DNA from: Enchytraeus crypticus
Lineage: Eukaryota > Annelida > Clitellata > Enchytraeida > Enchytraeidae
DNA length: 64,000 nt
Direction of reading: 5' to 3'
Assembly (NCBI GenBank): GCA_905160935.1
Contig: CAJHZI010000741.1
Location: 338,501 to 402,500 of the forward strand
The position numbers were made by a program, and so were the translations under genes. The notes beneath the pieces are model-generated. The model ran no database searches. It was not told where the DNA came from and saw only the letters and a program-made list of their open reading frames with translations. Below, one piece after another: positions 51,501-58,957 of the stretch (positions are counted from its first letter, which is position 1; every line of letters starts with the position of its first letter).

Positions 51501-53110
51501 ACATACTGCTGCTCTTACTATTACATGGCTCTTACTATTACATTGCTCTTACTATTACATTGCTCTTACTATTACATTGCTCTTACTATTACATTGCTCT
51601 TACTATTACATTGCTCTTACTATTACATTGCTCTTACTATTATACTATTTCAGCTTATACTGTTTTCTGTTCTATTTACACAGACCCGTGTCTTAGACGT
51701 ATATATACAGTATCACGCAGATCTGCTGAAAGCTACAGAGCGGCTGAACACAGCTGTCCAGCATGTTGTGCCTGAGGAGTATCTCATTCAGATGGTCAAT
51801 AGTCTTACTATCAGCAACGGGGTAAGTCTAGCACTGTAGCATTTGGACGTGCCATTTGGCAATACTCGCTTAGTGTTTGCATCGACGCACTCACTTATTG
51901 TGTGCATCCACTTTCCTTTAAAAATACTTTACTATTCAACTGGCTTTCTTTCTGTGACATCCGGCTATACTCTTTCTTTTCAAACTCAGCATTTACCTGT
52001 GGATGATCTAACCTGCTTAAGATTTGTGACTTTTCCTGATAGAAATTGTCTACATGATATATTTGTTTTCGACAAGGCATTTGCTCCTGTTTGAATCTTC
52101 ATAGAAACTAAGGCAAATGGAGCTTCTTTGCATCGACCACAGACACTTTGATGTAGACTCATTTTAATTTGTATGTAATTTATTATTTAAACCCATACCT
52201 ATTTAATAACTTGAATTACTATTGAAATCTATTCCTATTATACCACAATACTTAATACCTTACGCGTCAAGAATAGGAACAAGAAAGAATAGACAATAGT
52301 CTTCAAGGAACAACAGCATTGTTTACCAATTGAAGCACAACTGGTAGGTCTGGTTGACTAATTGTAGGATTGGTTCCCAATTCAGTTTCATTGGCGTACT
52401 TTGATATTATGAATTTCATAATGATACTATGAATTTCCCCGTGTTGTGTCCGGATTTGCCCCGTGTTGTGTCCGGGTTGTTTGAAGAATTGACCAACCGG
52501 TGACTGTACGTGTCGTAGAAGGCGACTAAAGCACTAAGATCCATACCAACGTCAGAAAGGGCATTCGGTTGGTGAGCGCCTAAGCTTCAGAAATTGCTAC
52601 ACAAATTTAAACGAATAGAAGTCTCAAATAGGGGAATGACTGGTGGTGCGGTGTAGGACGGAGAGGATTTGAGACAGATTATTCGTATCCCGACCCTAGT
52701 TAAACAGGGATTCAAGGGAGGATGATGATGATGATGACTTTGATATTATGAATTCTACCATGTAATCTTTTTAATAATTTCGATAATTTCAGACTGAAGC
52801 CGGCGCAGAAGACAACGTAAACAACAGCTCTGCTTCCTCGCAGCGTGCCATGGGGTCAGAAGCAGAAGGTGCTGGATTAGCAGGCAGCAGTGCATTGGGG
52901 AGCAGTGGTGTCATGGGGAGCAGCGGTGCAGGAGAGAGCTGTGTGACGGGTGTTGAGATAGGGACAGATATTTGGAAAGCGGTGAGAGCGAATGTGGAGA
53001 GGAGTGTGTGGATCAAGATAGAGACGAGCTATCTGAAAGCTAAGGCAGACCTGACGAGGGTAATTAGTAGAAAGCTTGAATACCAGAAGCTGATCAGAAT
53101 ACAGTGCTGA
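24443..53110 (+). CDS. NAA25: NAA25 (MDM20), NatB N-acetyltransferase auxiliary subunit
   Basis: Twenty-five coding exons: 24443-24515, 27634-27719, 28520-28658, 30115-30311, 30854-30953, 33122-33314, 35297-35368, 35984-36153, 37009-37121, 38088-38156, 39031-39166, 39912-40013, 40386-40563, 40880-40979, 42226-42273, 42560-42663, 43931-44056, 45210-45252, 45887-46108, 47725-47848, 48774-48836, 49768-49880, 50977-51087, 51684-51821, 52793-53110. Phases agree throughout: 1045 aa versus 972 in human as I recall. Family hallmarks in order: RRLRPIYDCLDSGNNKKAL, CAKALKALAMIRLGK, NPYYFWAVMS, TMFLPLAEKM, LRGPYLAQLELIR, GLRFG, SRSPSNAQLTLLL, VKHIQHDSMG, DNRDLDVAF. TPR-like helical scaffold that holds the catalytic subunit NAA20 and acetylates Met-Asp/Glu/Asn/Gln N-termini at the ribosome. 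The start ATG has A at -3 and G at +4. Exons 19 and 25 contain Ser/Gly-rich, probably disordered stretches. Introns 4 and 12 have GC donors. Confidence 0.97.
24611..24662 (-). mobile_element. SINE-B, distal piece split by a LINE
   Basis: Matches the 3' part of family B up to GATATCTATCACT. The element resumes at 26084 after about 1.4 kb of LINE. Confidence 0.85.
24663..26083 (-). mobile_element. 5'-truncated CR1-like non-LTR retrotransposon
   Basis: Minus-strand reverse-transcriptase remnants in order: QHGFIGRHSCLTDLLDFLE, YLDFAKAFDKVPHKRL, GNLLKWIGNCLSNRK (25729-26010), then KFADDSK (catalytic FADD, near 25690), MEFNAEKCRVMHIG and YKALVRPKLEYC (25300-25590), then RRTRGDFIEVFKILKG and NNRNTRGHI (about 25040-25170). 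Frames are broken. The 3' end has a perfect stem-loop at 24715-24748 and a (TGTTA)n tail at 24665-24680. Inserted into a SINE-B within NAA25 intron 1. Confidence 0.9.
26084..26275 (-). mobile_element. SINE-B, proximal piece split by a LINE
   Basis: Resumes at TTTTAATACCACATG and runs through a B-box relic to CCCCTACGCTACTAAGACAT, completing the copy begun at 24611. Confidence 0.87.
27232..27610 (+). repeat. 44-bp minisatellite with TGAGTCA in each unit
   Basis: Nine near-identical 44-bp units (starts about 27235 then every 44 bp) containing GATGAGTCACCAG and ACACATGTATAATG. It ends 24 bp before NAA25 exon 2. The last unit runs into the exon 2 polypyrimidine tract. The unit does not contain exon sequence. 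Confidence 0.95.
28140..28260 (-). mobile_element. tRNA-derived SINE, family A
   Basis: Minus-strand A box TGGCGATGTCAG and degenerate B box GGCTCAAATCCTGGG, tail GTTTCCTCACTCGAAAGCG in plus sense. NAA25 intron 2. Confidence 0.83.
28678..28800 (-). mobile_element. tRNA-derived SINE, family A (head eroded)
   Basis: Tail and B box (GGGTTCAAATCCTGGG on the minus strand) are well kept; the A-box end is degenerate (AAATGTCGGTAATATAC). Starts about 20 bp downstream of NAA25 exon 3. Confidence 0.78.
29636..29762 (+). mobile_element. tRNA-derived SINE, family A
   Basis: Intact A box TGGCGAAGTCGG. The B box is disrupted by an insertion (GGGTTAAAAACTTAAAATCC). Its 3' end abuts the 37-bp array in front of NAA25 exon 4. 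Confidence 0.82.
29763..30126 (+). repeat. 37-bp minisatellite copying the NAA25 exon 4 acceptor
   Basis: Nine decoys plus the real site. Each unit reads TTATTGGCTGACCGGTTGT, then ACAG and TCGACATG. Decoy exon starts are 29791, 29828, 29865, 29902, 29930, 29967, 30004, 30041 and 30078; the real exon starts at 30115. The period is 37 bp apart from one 28-bp unit. Each unit holds a branch-point-like CTGAC about 13 bases before the AG and the first 8-12 exon bases. Confidence 0.95.
30309..30313 (+). other. GC-AG splice donor, NAA25 intron 4
   Basis: Exon 4 ends CAG|GCATGT. Only this junction joins VMSIVMQ to AEDDKKLGQTMFLPLAEKM in frame. The next GT, 5 bases on, would create a stop with the alternative acceptor or a frameshift with this one. 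Confidence 0.85.
31590..31760 (-). mobile_element. Dispersed repeat fragment (CACGTGTCGTAAGAG family, inverted)
   Basis: Contains AAAAGGCTATGCATAGCC, CACTCCTTAATGCAGCC and the CCAAGGTAATTTCCC block, reverse-complement counterparts of parts of 48475-48720. NAA25 intron 5. Confidence 0.45.
31925..33128 (+). repeat. ~34-bp minisatellite copying the NAA25 exon 6 acceptor
   Basis: About 1.2 kb, roughly 35 units such as TTACAG, AGCTGTGTGTG, ATAGTATTGTCGTTGTA. The array runs without a break into the real acceptor TATTGCAG and exon start AGCTGCGG at 33122. Most units hold an ACAG acceptor followed by an AGCTGTG or AACTGTG mimic of the exon start. Units near the exon use the GCGTCTGATAG variant. Confidence 0.92.
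33753..33830 (-). mobile_element. LINE 3' fragment (WTLRKED family)
   Basis: Contains GCCTACTGGCAGGTCCATGG and CTTCACTCTTCTCTATCTTC, the conserved last ~80 bp of the family. NAA25 intron 6. Confidence 0.6.
36316..36383. repeat. Perfect 27-bp inverted repeat, 14-nt loop
   Basis: Left arm 36316-36342, right arm 36357-36383, exact reverse complements (TTCATTTTATACAATATT... against ...AATATTGTATAAAATGAA). NAA25 intron 8. Could be a foldback element or the product of a recent inversion-duplication. Confidence 0.9.
38365..38455 (-). mobile_element. SINE-B fragment
   Basis: Covers AAATACGTATTATAGTGAAA to AATTTAGACCATTTTC of family B; the tRNA-like part is absent. NAA25 intron 10. Confidence 0.75.
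38680..39030 (+). repeat. CTGAC/CTGAT minisatellite abutting NAA25 exon 11
   Basis: About 350 bp of GACTGACTGATTGATTGA-type units with ATGATGG and ATAACTG variants, running directly into the exon 11 acceptor GATTGATAG|ATTGGAGG at 39031. There is no polypyrimidine tract. Each unit offers branch-point-consensus CTGAC or CTGAT. Several internal units contain TGATTGATAGATGGA, very like the real junction. Confidence 0.9.
39216..39425 (-). mobile_element. LINE 3' fragment (WTLRKED family)
   Basis: Nearly identical to the right end of the 46993-47515 copy (TTAGTGCACTGCCTACTGGC, CCACATATGAGTGGGTC). NAA25 intron 11. Confidence 0.82.
39795..39862 (+). pseudogene. Decayed intronic copy of NAA25 exon 12 start
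   Basis: ATACAG followed by TTGCTGATATATCTAAAAC... aligns with the real exon 12 start (GTGCTGGTATATCTAAGAC at 39912) for about 60 bases. Conceptual residues ADISKTSTVLNWILQM parallel AGISKTSIQLVDWNIQM. It lies about 110 bp upstream of the real acceptor. Confidence 0.8.
40011..40015 (+). other. GC-AG splice donor, NAA25 intron 12
   Basis: Exon 12 ends GATG|GCAAGT, a perfect GC-type donor. Phase 1 is required to read QSDG then WQYLFSAVTLLEDALSRSPS. The GT four bases later gives the wrong phase. Confidence 0.85.
40600..40682. repeat. (TC)n microsatellite
   Basis: Long CT tract within NAA25 intron 13. A similar tract with CCCTC interruptions lies at 41072-41172 in intron 14. Confidence 0.9.
41072..41172. 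repeat. (TC)n microsatellite
   Basis: About 100 bp of CT repeats with CCC interruptions in NAA25 intron 14. The Arg/Glu-rich minus-strand frame across it is an artefact. Confidence 0.92.
41570..41985 (+). mobile_element. LINE 3' fragment (WTLRKED family)
   Basis: Plus-strand ORF2 C-terminus remnant: LLYGCETWTLRKEDTRKLEA then SWTQNATNEEVLERFSTDRQ. The tail ends GGCAGTGTATTAGGAGAGATA. Several small deletions. NAA25 intron 14. Confidence 0.87.
42030..42211 (+). mobile_element. LINE 3' end with (ATTG)n tail, next to NAA25 exon 15
   Basis: Same family as 3005-3178. The (ATTG)n tail ends about 15 bp before the exon 15 acceptor (exon start 42226), so the branch-point region of intron 14 is made of LINE tail (TTGAT, TGATGT). 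Confidence 0.82.
43640..43975 (+). repeat. 60-79 bp minisatellite copying the NAA25 exon 17 acceptor
   Basis: Five copies of (TGT)n, GTATCAG, then about 44 bases of exon 17 (TCACAGTGCCACAGTTAACG to TTCTATTAACC). Decoy starts are 43658, 43728, 43792 and 43871; the real exon starts at 43931. The nearest decoy is 60 bp upstream and open: using it would add 20 residues in frame. Confidence 0.95.
44395..44880 (+). mobile_element. CR1-like LINE 3' end with (ATTG)n tail
   Basis: Plus strand; encodes a reverse-transcriptase C-terminus remnant (VPDTRSAIGRCYFKFSAPSL then WNS), followed by the 3' UTR shared with 3005-3178 and 42030-42211. A 63-bp segment is tandemly duplicated at 44397-44490. NAA25 intron 17. 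Confidence 0.82.
45528..45580. repeat. (TA)n/(CATA)n microsatellite
   Basis: AT dinucleotide tract with a CATA stretch, directly followed by a 45583-45640 relic of the WTLRKED LINE 3' end (minus). Confidence 0.85.
46165..46460 (-). mobile_element. Composite LINE 3' fragment
   Basis: Inverted counterpart of 17215-17490: the GCACTGCCTACTGGCAG end first, then AGGGGCGTCATTTCCTGAGA. It begins about 55 bp downstream of NAA25 exon 19. Confidence 0.7.
46738..46992 (+). repeat. 26-bp minisatellite
   Basis: About ten copies of CACAATCAGGTTCTTCTACT plus AATCTT, very homogeneous. It ends exactly where the LINE 3' end at 46993 begins. Contains TTCTACTAAT, a fair branch-point match, but lies 730 bp from the exon 20 acceptor. 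Confidence 0.93.
46993..47515 (-). mobile_element. LINE 3' fragment (WTLRKED family), best preserved copy
   Basis: Minus strand reads LLYGCETWTLRKEDIRKLEA, LEMWIWRRMERISWTQKVTN, EEVLERVGTDRQLINVLRNK, RWIGHILRG, LLKEVIEGRMEGKRGRGRPR, LGMLDDLKTHSYVEMKRK in two frames, then the GGCAGTGCACTAAGGGAG end. This is the ORF2 C-terminus of a non-LTR retrotransposon. 5' truncated. NAA25 intron 19. Confidence 0.92.
47975..48212 (+). mobile_element. (GAT)n-tailed dispersed repeat
   Basis: Shares GAATAGACCAACCGTAGACTG, GGCGACGTAGCACTAAGATC and AGAAATTGCTG with 50035-50262 and 52437-52735, and ends in GATGATGATG. Noncoding; perhaps a SINE-like element. NAA25 intron 20. Confidence 0.75.
48475..48720 (+). mobile_element. 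Dispersed repeat (CACGTGTTGTAAGAG family)
   Basis: Counterpart of 3955-4175, with better preserved blocks (GGCGACGGAGCAAGAACTG, CCAAGCTATAGGCTGCAT, AACCTTTTATGAAAAGACT). Ends about 50 bp before NAA25 exon 21. Confidence 0.6.
50035..50262 (+). mobile_element. (GAT)n-type dispersed repeat, tail lost
   Basis: Same family as 47975 and 52437 (GTATCGTAGAAGGCGACAT, GGGCATTCGGTCGGTGAG), but ends at TATCTCGACC without the GAT tail. NAA25 intron 22. Confidence 0.7.
50636..50790. repeat. 17-bp minisatellite rich in TGACGT
   Basis: About nine units of GTGACGTGACGTAGGGT, with GAGGTGACGTAGG variants at the right end. Each unit holds one or two TGACGT (CRE/ATF half-site-like) motifs. NAA25 intron 22, about 190 bp before exon 23. 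Confidence 0.93.
51522..51655 (+). repeat. 17-bp minisatellite
   Basis: Eight copies of CTCTTACTATTACATTG, just upstream of the NAA25 exon 24 acceptor (exon start 51684). Supplies pyrimidine-rich sequence but no copied exon bases. The overlapping minor frames are artefacts. Confidence 0.93.
52437..52735 (+). mobile_element. (GAT)n-tailed dispersed repeat, fullest copy
   Basis: Starts GTGTTGTGTCCGG and runs through GGCGACTAAAGCACTAAGAT and TCCCGACCCTAGTTAAACAG to GGATGATGATGATGATGA. Tails of this family also end relics at 3860-3920, 20225-20335 and 36235-36310, and inverted at 37880-37930. NAA25 intron 24, ending 57 bp before exon 25. Confidence 0.78.
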
Positions 53111-53549
53111 CTAACTGGATGGCTCTGAGGACTATGAGAGTGTGACGAGTGGACACGGGTTCACGTTACTCTGTGAAGATGAGCCGTTTATTAGAGTATG
53201 TGAAGAGGTTGAAAGGAGTAAAGATAGAGAAATGTAAAAGATGGATAAAATTCTAATTAGAACATAGGAATTTTAGGTGTGAGAGAGGGAGAGAGAGAGA
53301 GAGAGAGACAGAGAGAGGAAGATGAGTAATGGGAATTGATGAGTATTTTGTAGGCATAGAATTGAAACAAGGCATTTCAAGTAGTGATAGTAATAGTTTA
53401 AATGACGATATATTGCATGACTGAATACAACGCCTGGGACTAAGAGATGCGGCAGTTTATAAGTTTATTATTATTATCTATTTATTATTATCTGTCTATT
53501 ATTGTTTATTTATTATTATCTGTCGACCAATTAATTATCATTAAATGAA

Positions 53550-53555
53550 CAAACG
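53550..53555 (+). terminator. Candidate poly(A) signal for NAA25
   Basis: ATTAAA 440 nt after the NAA25 stop. It is a plausible variant signal but not the only one; AATAAA occurs much further on near 54935. Confidence 0.3.
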
Positions 53556-53664
53556 TATAGACAGGCGGCTTAGAATAAGTGATCTCAGTCTCTATAGAAA
53601 CAAACCTCTTATGTTTATATAATTCGTCACTTGATTATACTACCGATAGTTAATCGACGTTGGA

Positions 53665-53892
53665 TAAACAGGATTGTTTTCTCAAGGAATGACGCCCCTG
53701 CCTAGTAAATGTTAGTCGAAGCTGAAGAAGGCATAGGGGGCACACGTAAGGAGAATCCTCCAAGAATAATGGTTAAAGGAATGTTATTGATGATTTAAAG
53801 ATCCACTCGCATGTGGACTTTTTGAGGAAATCGGAAGAGAGAGATAAGTGGAGGCGTTATATACCATGGACCTGCCGGTAGGCAGTGTACTA

Positions 53893-53927
<35 letters not shown>

Positions 53928-53930
53928 TTC
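53665..53930 (+). mobile_element. Composite LINE 3' fragment with (GA)n tail
   Basis: Same order of blocks as 17215-17490: ACAGGATTGTTTTCTCAAGG, GACGCCCCTGCCTAGTAAAT, then GACCTGCCGGTAGGCAGTG and a long GAGAGA tail. Confidence 0.78.
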
Positions 53931-54097
53931 GACGTTGAACCTTTATGCTGTTAAATATATAAACGGCAGTGGTTTAGGCGTTGATTTTTATAAAAAAGGT
54001 ACGCGGCGTAGTTTCCTTATTTCAGAGTTTTAACAGATATGGTATGTTTATGATTATAACTTTAAGATTGGTTTCCTGCTTAATGAGCATATGTACC

Positions 54098-54668
54098 CAG
54101 TGGCGGATCCAGGGGGCCCCGGCCCCCCTAGGCCCGCCGATTAAAAAGAGTTAAAAATATTGTTTCTATGGCAATTTCTATGTGTAAATATGTAAGAGCA
54201 GTGGTTAAAGGGGGGGGGGGGGACACGAGGGAACTCAGTTCCACTAGCTCGAATTTTTTCAAAGTTTTTCATATTTGATACACTATAGGCCCTGTGAAAT
54301 GGAAGGGACCCGAAAAATGTTGACCGTTTCACTAGCTCTCAATTGTCACTTAACCACTGTATAAGAGTAAAAAAAGGGTGTAAGTAAAAAATGTGAACTC
54401 TGTCCGGGTGCAGTGGTGCAACTGATCTTTGCTGGGAGAGGCTTAAGCTCCCCCTACTGCCAAAGCTATGTCACTTTTACAATTCTTCCAGATCCACTAA
54501 GATTCTTCAGAGTTGAAAAAATTTAACGTACTTTTTTAAAAACAAATGTAGGATTTTAGGCATGTTGCGTCACATGTCCCGAAAAAAGCAGGGTGTAAGC
54601 AAAAAATATGTAAACTGACAAAATTAATTTCAGGCCCTCCTCTTAAAAAATTTCTGGACCCGCCGCTG
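54098..54668 (+). mobile_element. TIR element beginning CAGTGGCGGATCCAGG
   Basis: Left end CAGTGGCGGATCCAGG; right end is the inverse of CAGCGGCGGGTCCAGA, so imperfect terminal inverted repeats. The internal sequence matches 14575-15112 in the opposite orientation. No transposase frame. Target duplication unclear. Confidence 0.8.
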
Positions 54669-55364
54669 CATGTGTCACTAACTCATCACTGGTACCTACG
54701 TTAGATAGATAAATATAATTATAGTAAAGCAGCTTTGGGCAGCTGTTTTGGTGAGAATAACGGTTATGAATTTACCGTTTTAAGGCGTAAAATGAAATAT
54801 TGTTGAAGAATATTTTAAAATGATAATTAAGAGAACTTACCTGTGATGTACACGTATATTGTATTGCTGACGGTTACAAAATGGTAATTATTGGTAATGT
54901 TAATTGAACATTTATACTAGTATGGTTTGCAGAAATAAACTCGCGTGAGATTTTCGATTAGTGGAAACTTCTTGATTGCAGTTGTATACTTTTTTATTTG
55001 CTATGTTTTGTTACATTAATATTGCTGTGTCCTCTTTGCTGGTAAATCAAATATAATGTGAAATCTGCCTTGTTCTCTTTCAGGGTAATAATTATTGGCT
55101 CAGAATTCAAAAACATTAATTAAAATACTAATAATGCCCTGGTTCTTTACAGCGGTGATAAAATATTTTGTATTTGCTATTGTACTGCAATTGAAGCTGT
55201 TGCCAATGCTATATGACAAAGTCGTACACTACGTAACTCAGTTTATTTGAAAAATTATATTCTATATATCTTAGGCCTATTCCGTGGTATGAGACTACGG
55301 CCCAGAACTCAAATTCCATCTTTATAATCCTACTTAGATCTTCTTGTTGTGCGCTTCTCGTTTG

Positions 55365-55615
55365 ATCTCGTGTTGTGCTCGGGTGTGGTTGGACCACTGC
55401 AGAATTGGGCAACCGCAAACAATCTGCCGCGTGTACGTAAGAAGCGACTAAGGCAGGAGCTGAGGATGGCAAGAGGGGACCCACCTCACCATGAAATATT
55501 TTCCCCAGGATTAAACGGTAATTAATCCACCTAACTGAGGAAGCAACGGGAAACCACCTCAGAAGCCATACTTTTCCCAAGCTATAGGCTACATAAGGTA
55601 TAATGGTAATAATAA
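55365..55615 (+). mobile_element. Dispersed repeat relic
   Basis: Contains GTGTACGTAAGAAGCGACTA, GGAAACCACCTCAGAAGCC and CCAAGCTATAGGCTACAT, parts shared with 48475-48720. Confidence 0.5.
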
Positions 55616-55802
55616 TAACAACAAAGGTTTAACGTCCGTTTCCTCATCCAGGGATGATGTCAGGGACGTCCCCACTGCACACATCACTATAGATCAATTC
55701 ACCCAGACCAATCTGCAAAAGAAATGTGGTCCATCAATGTCTTAGTGCGTTTTATGGAATGTTTTTTTTTCTAATTTTTAGGCTCAATGTGTGAAGTTGG
55801 AG

Positions 55803-57720
55803 GATTGTGACAGGGTTGGCAAGTTTTTGCCACTAAGTGGAAAAACCCGGTTTTTTCCATGGAAAAAACCGTCTTGGCAAAAACATGGCAAAGACTGCAA
55901 AAACTGTCTAAGCGGCAAAAATCCTCCTGGCAAGTCTTTCTTGTCTAAAACATAAAAACTAGTAACAACTACATTAAATTGCAGCCCCATTAATTGGTCA
56001 CACACAGAGTTATGAAATTTCTGCCAGCACATGTTAAAAAACTAGTAGGTTACCACCCTATAACAAAAGCAAATCCCTGAGGCATAAAGTTACAAACTCT
56101 AAAAACTAAATTACAAAAAGTAGCACACAGTGGTCAGTGGTGACATTAAAGATATTTAACTGGTTAAATTAAAGGTTAAATTTGGATGTAATGTAAAAAA
56201 TTTAGTCACCGATAATGCTAAGAATATGGTTAAAATGAGACGACTTTTAAAGGAGGAAGATCAGGGATAAATTGTGTATGGCTGTGCGGCACATACATTG
56301 AATTTGCTTGGACATGCACTCACACCGGCTGCTATATTAAAGAAGATAATTGAAGGGCAAAATATTTCAGGAACCATCATGCCCCTGGTGCATGGCTGAA
56401 AGAGTATCCACTTTCAGTGAAGCCTCTGCTACCTGGTAACATCAGATGGAATAGTCAGCTGACATATATTGATACATTTCTTCGCAATCGACAAGCTTAT
56501 ATCGGTATTGTAGAAGAGTATGAACAAGAAATTGAACCAAAAATTTGTCACCTAGTTAATGATTTCAACCTTTACAGACAAACGAAGGACTTGATATCAA
56601 TGCTTCGAGCAGTTGCTGCAGCTCTGGATGGATTACAAAGCGAGTTTAGCAGATGCTCTTCATGAATAGTTTTCACTTTTGAATACAAAGAGTTTGCAAC
56701 CACATCGAGCAATCATTCAACTGAGACTTGATCAAGTGATTGAACCATTCCATTGTCTTACTTATATACTACATCCGCAGTATATGGGTGAGAAATTGGA
56801 CATCACCTACAAGGTAAACAACAGGCAGAGGCTCTTGGACTTGAATCCAGCATTACTCCCTCTAGTGATAGCACATGAAACTAAATCATTACCATTTAGA
56901 CATCTTTCTTTTCAGATGCAGTATTAAGTTCCTTGCAGCCAACTGTTTGGTGGAAAGCAGCATTGCTATGCAAGGACTCTACTGTAGATTCACCAGAGAC
57001 TCAGTTAACATCTCTAGCAGTTCGCTTGCTTTCAGCTCCTTGCAGCTCAGCAGCCATCGAGCGCATCTTCTCTAACTTTGGTTGGATACATAGCTAAATT
57101 CGTAACCGTCTTAGACAAGAGACTGTTGCCAAGTTAGTTTTCTGTCATAGAATGCTACACAACACTGCTAAATCTCGACATGTTGATGGTGATGGCAATA
57201 CTGAAAACAATTTTTTGTATGAATATGGAAAAACTGAAAAAGTTGATAGAGGTGACACAAACACAGAAGAAGGTGGCAGCATGATTGACAGAGATTAGAA
57301 TCAACACAGGTCAGCAATTTTGAAACTACACTCATTGACAGTAATAAAATAACTGATAGAAATCATAGAACTGCAGATAAAAAAATCTGCTAACAGCCTG
57401 TTCTATAATTAATATAATTACCAGTAATTTTGTGTTAACATGCTAGTTAAGTTACAGTAACCTAGAATATCAAATACTTTGAAGCTAGTTCTACAGAATT
57501 AGTTTCCTTTTTAAATTTAAGGTGAGTGGAAAATTGATATTAAATTGTTCGTTAACATTTCTAACATCAAATTTAACTTATAAAGTTCATGTTATAAACG
57601 ATATAATACATTTACAAGCATAAAATATTTATATTCCAGTCTTGGTGTTATAGCCGATTTTTGCCATTGTCCTGGCAAAAACCCTTTTTGCCATGGCAAA
57701 ATCCCAACCCTGGTTTGTGT
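55803..57720 (+). mobile_element. hAT-superfamily transposon remnant
   Basis: Element 55811-57712, with ends CAGGGTTGG and CCAACCCTG flanked by a decayed 8-bp target duplication (GATTGTGA / GTTTGTGT, 6 of 8 matching). Subterminal GGCAAAAA-type motifs cluster at both ends. The transposase is broken across frames: an RWNSQLTYIDTFL segment (56417-56665), then near 57020-57170 the C-terminal dimerisation motif LSAPCSSAAIERIFSNFGW, a stop, then IRNRLRQETVAKLVF. Length about 1.9 kb; inactive. Confidence 0.9.
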
Positions 57721-57759
57721 CTTATATTATACCGTGTAGAGTATATTAGTATTAGGGTA

Positions 57760-58315
57760 TATAGGGAATGGTAGCGGGCAGCGAGACTGGACTGCAGATG
57801 ATATTGCACAAGCAAAAGCGGCCTATGCTAATAGGAAAGAACTTTTAACAAAAAGTCTGAAGAAAGACACAAAAATAAAGATAGTGAAAACTTTGGTTTG
57901 GACCACGCTATTGTATGGATGTGAAACATGGATCTTAAGGAAGGAAGGTATTAGGAAACTGGAGGCATTGGAAATGTGGATTTGAAGAAGAATGGAGAGG
58001 ATTAGCTGGACTCAAAAGGTTACAAATGAGAAAGTTCTGGAGAGAGTTGGTACAGATAAAGAGTTGCTAAATGCATTAAAAATAGTTAGAAGAGTTTGAT
58101 ATGACACATTCTAAGGGGAAAGGTGTATTAATAGAGGTCATAGAAGGTAGAATGAAAGGAAAAAGGGGCAGAGACAGGCCAAGATTAAGTATGTTAGATG
58201 ATTTAAAGACCCACTCATATGTGGAAATGAAGAGGAAGCTGGAAGACAGGGAAGAGTGGAGGCGTTATATACCATAGACCTGCCAGTAGGCAGTGCACTA
58301 AGAGAGAGGGTATAT
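57760..58315 (+). mobile_element. LINE 3' fragment (WTLRKED family)
   Basis: Plus strand: AQAKAAYANRKELLTKSLKK, LLYGCETWILRKEGIRKLEA, then a stop, SWTQKVTNEKVLERVGTD, and the 3' end GGCAGTGCACTAAGAGAGAG. Longest 5' extent of the family here. Confidence 0.88.
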
Positions 58316-58462
58316 TTGATATTAACCATATTTCCAATACTACATCATCTAATGGGTTCACAACAGTAATCACCAGAGAGTTCTATCTACTTCAGCAATG
58401 AGCACATAATCGACCAATCTAAAAGATGATCTCATTATAGTGGCTTTGTGTCGTGTAGTATG

Positions 58463-58493
58463 TAATATGTGTTGTGGTTAACAACACATATTA
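58463..58493. repeat. 13-bp perfect stem-loop 3' of SLC45
   Basis: TAATATGTGTTGT, a 5-nt loop GGTTA, then ACAACACATATTA. Lies about 465 bp beyond the SLC45 stop codon on its transcribed strand. Confidence 0.85.
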
Positions 58494-58957
58494 TACGATA
58501 TTGAAGCTGATTCATAATTTAAGCGAATGTTGACTGCAAGAATTACGCAGTAACGCTTAAGTCATAGTTGTGTATTGTCCTAGGCTATACTTTTTAGAAA
58601 TTTAAACAGTCGTCTCTTTACTCCACCAAAGAGTAAAACATTTTTCCGCGCAAAATAATCCCGCAGTTATTGATATTGTAGCTTGTTTTCGAATGTTCTC
58701 TCGATGTCTTCCATCCTGTCTCCCAGTGAAAGCATGTAACAACATAGCATCCTTAGAGTAATGATTGCAATATAACCTCCTAAATAGAATATCTTCACCA
58801 ATCTGTTGTACTGACCAGGTTGCCATGGTTACATTCTGGTTGAACTGAAGTTGTTACGTGTACCGATAATTTCAACGGTTTCACTATTTCAGTTGTCGTG
58901 AATGGCTTCCGCGATTTCCATTGCCTTGGATACGGAAGTCTTCACTAGTTGCCATGG

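Larger units (their letters stand above)
53111..58957. other. Convergent spacer between NAA25 and SLC45
   Basis: NAA25 3' flank, a possible ATTAAA signal at 53550-53555, a composite LINE fragment at 53665-53930, a TIR element at 54098-54668, an AATAAA near 54935, a dispersed-repeat relic at 55365-55615, a hAT remnant at 55811-57712, a LINE fragment at 57760-58315, a 13-bp stem-loop at 58463-58493 and the SLC45 3' flank. No host exon recognised. Confidence 0.8.
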
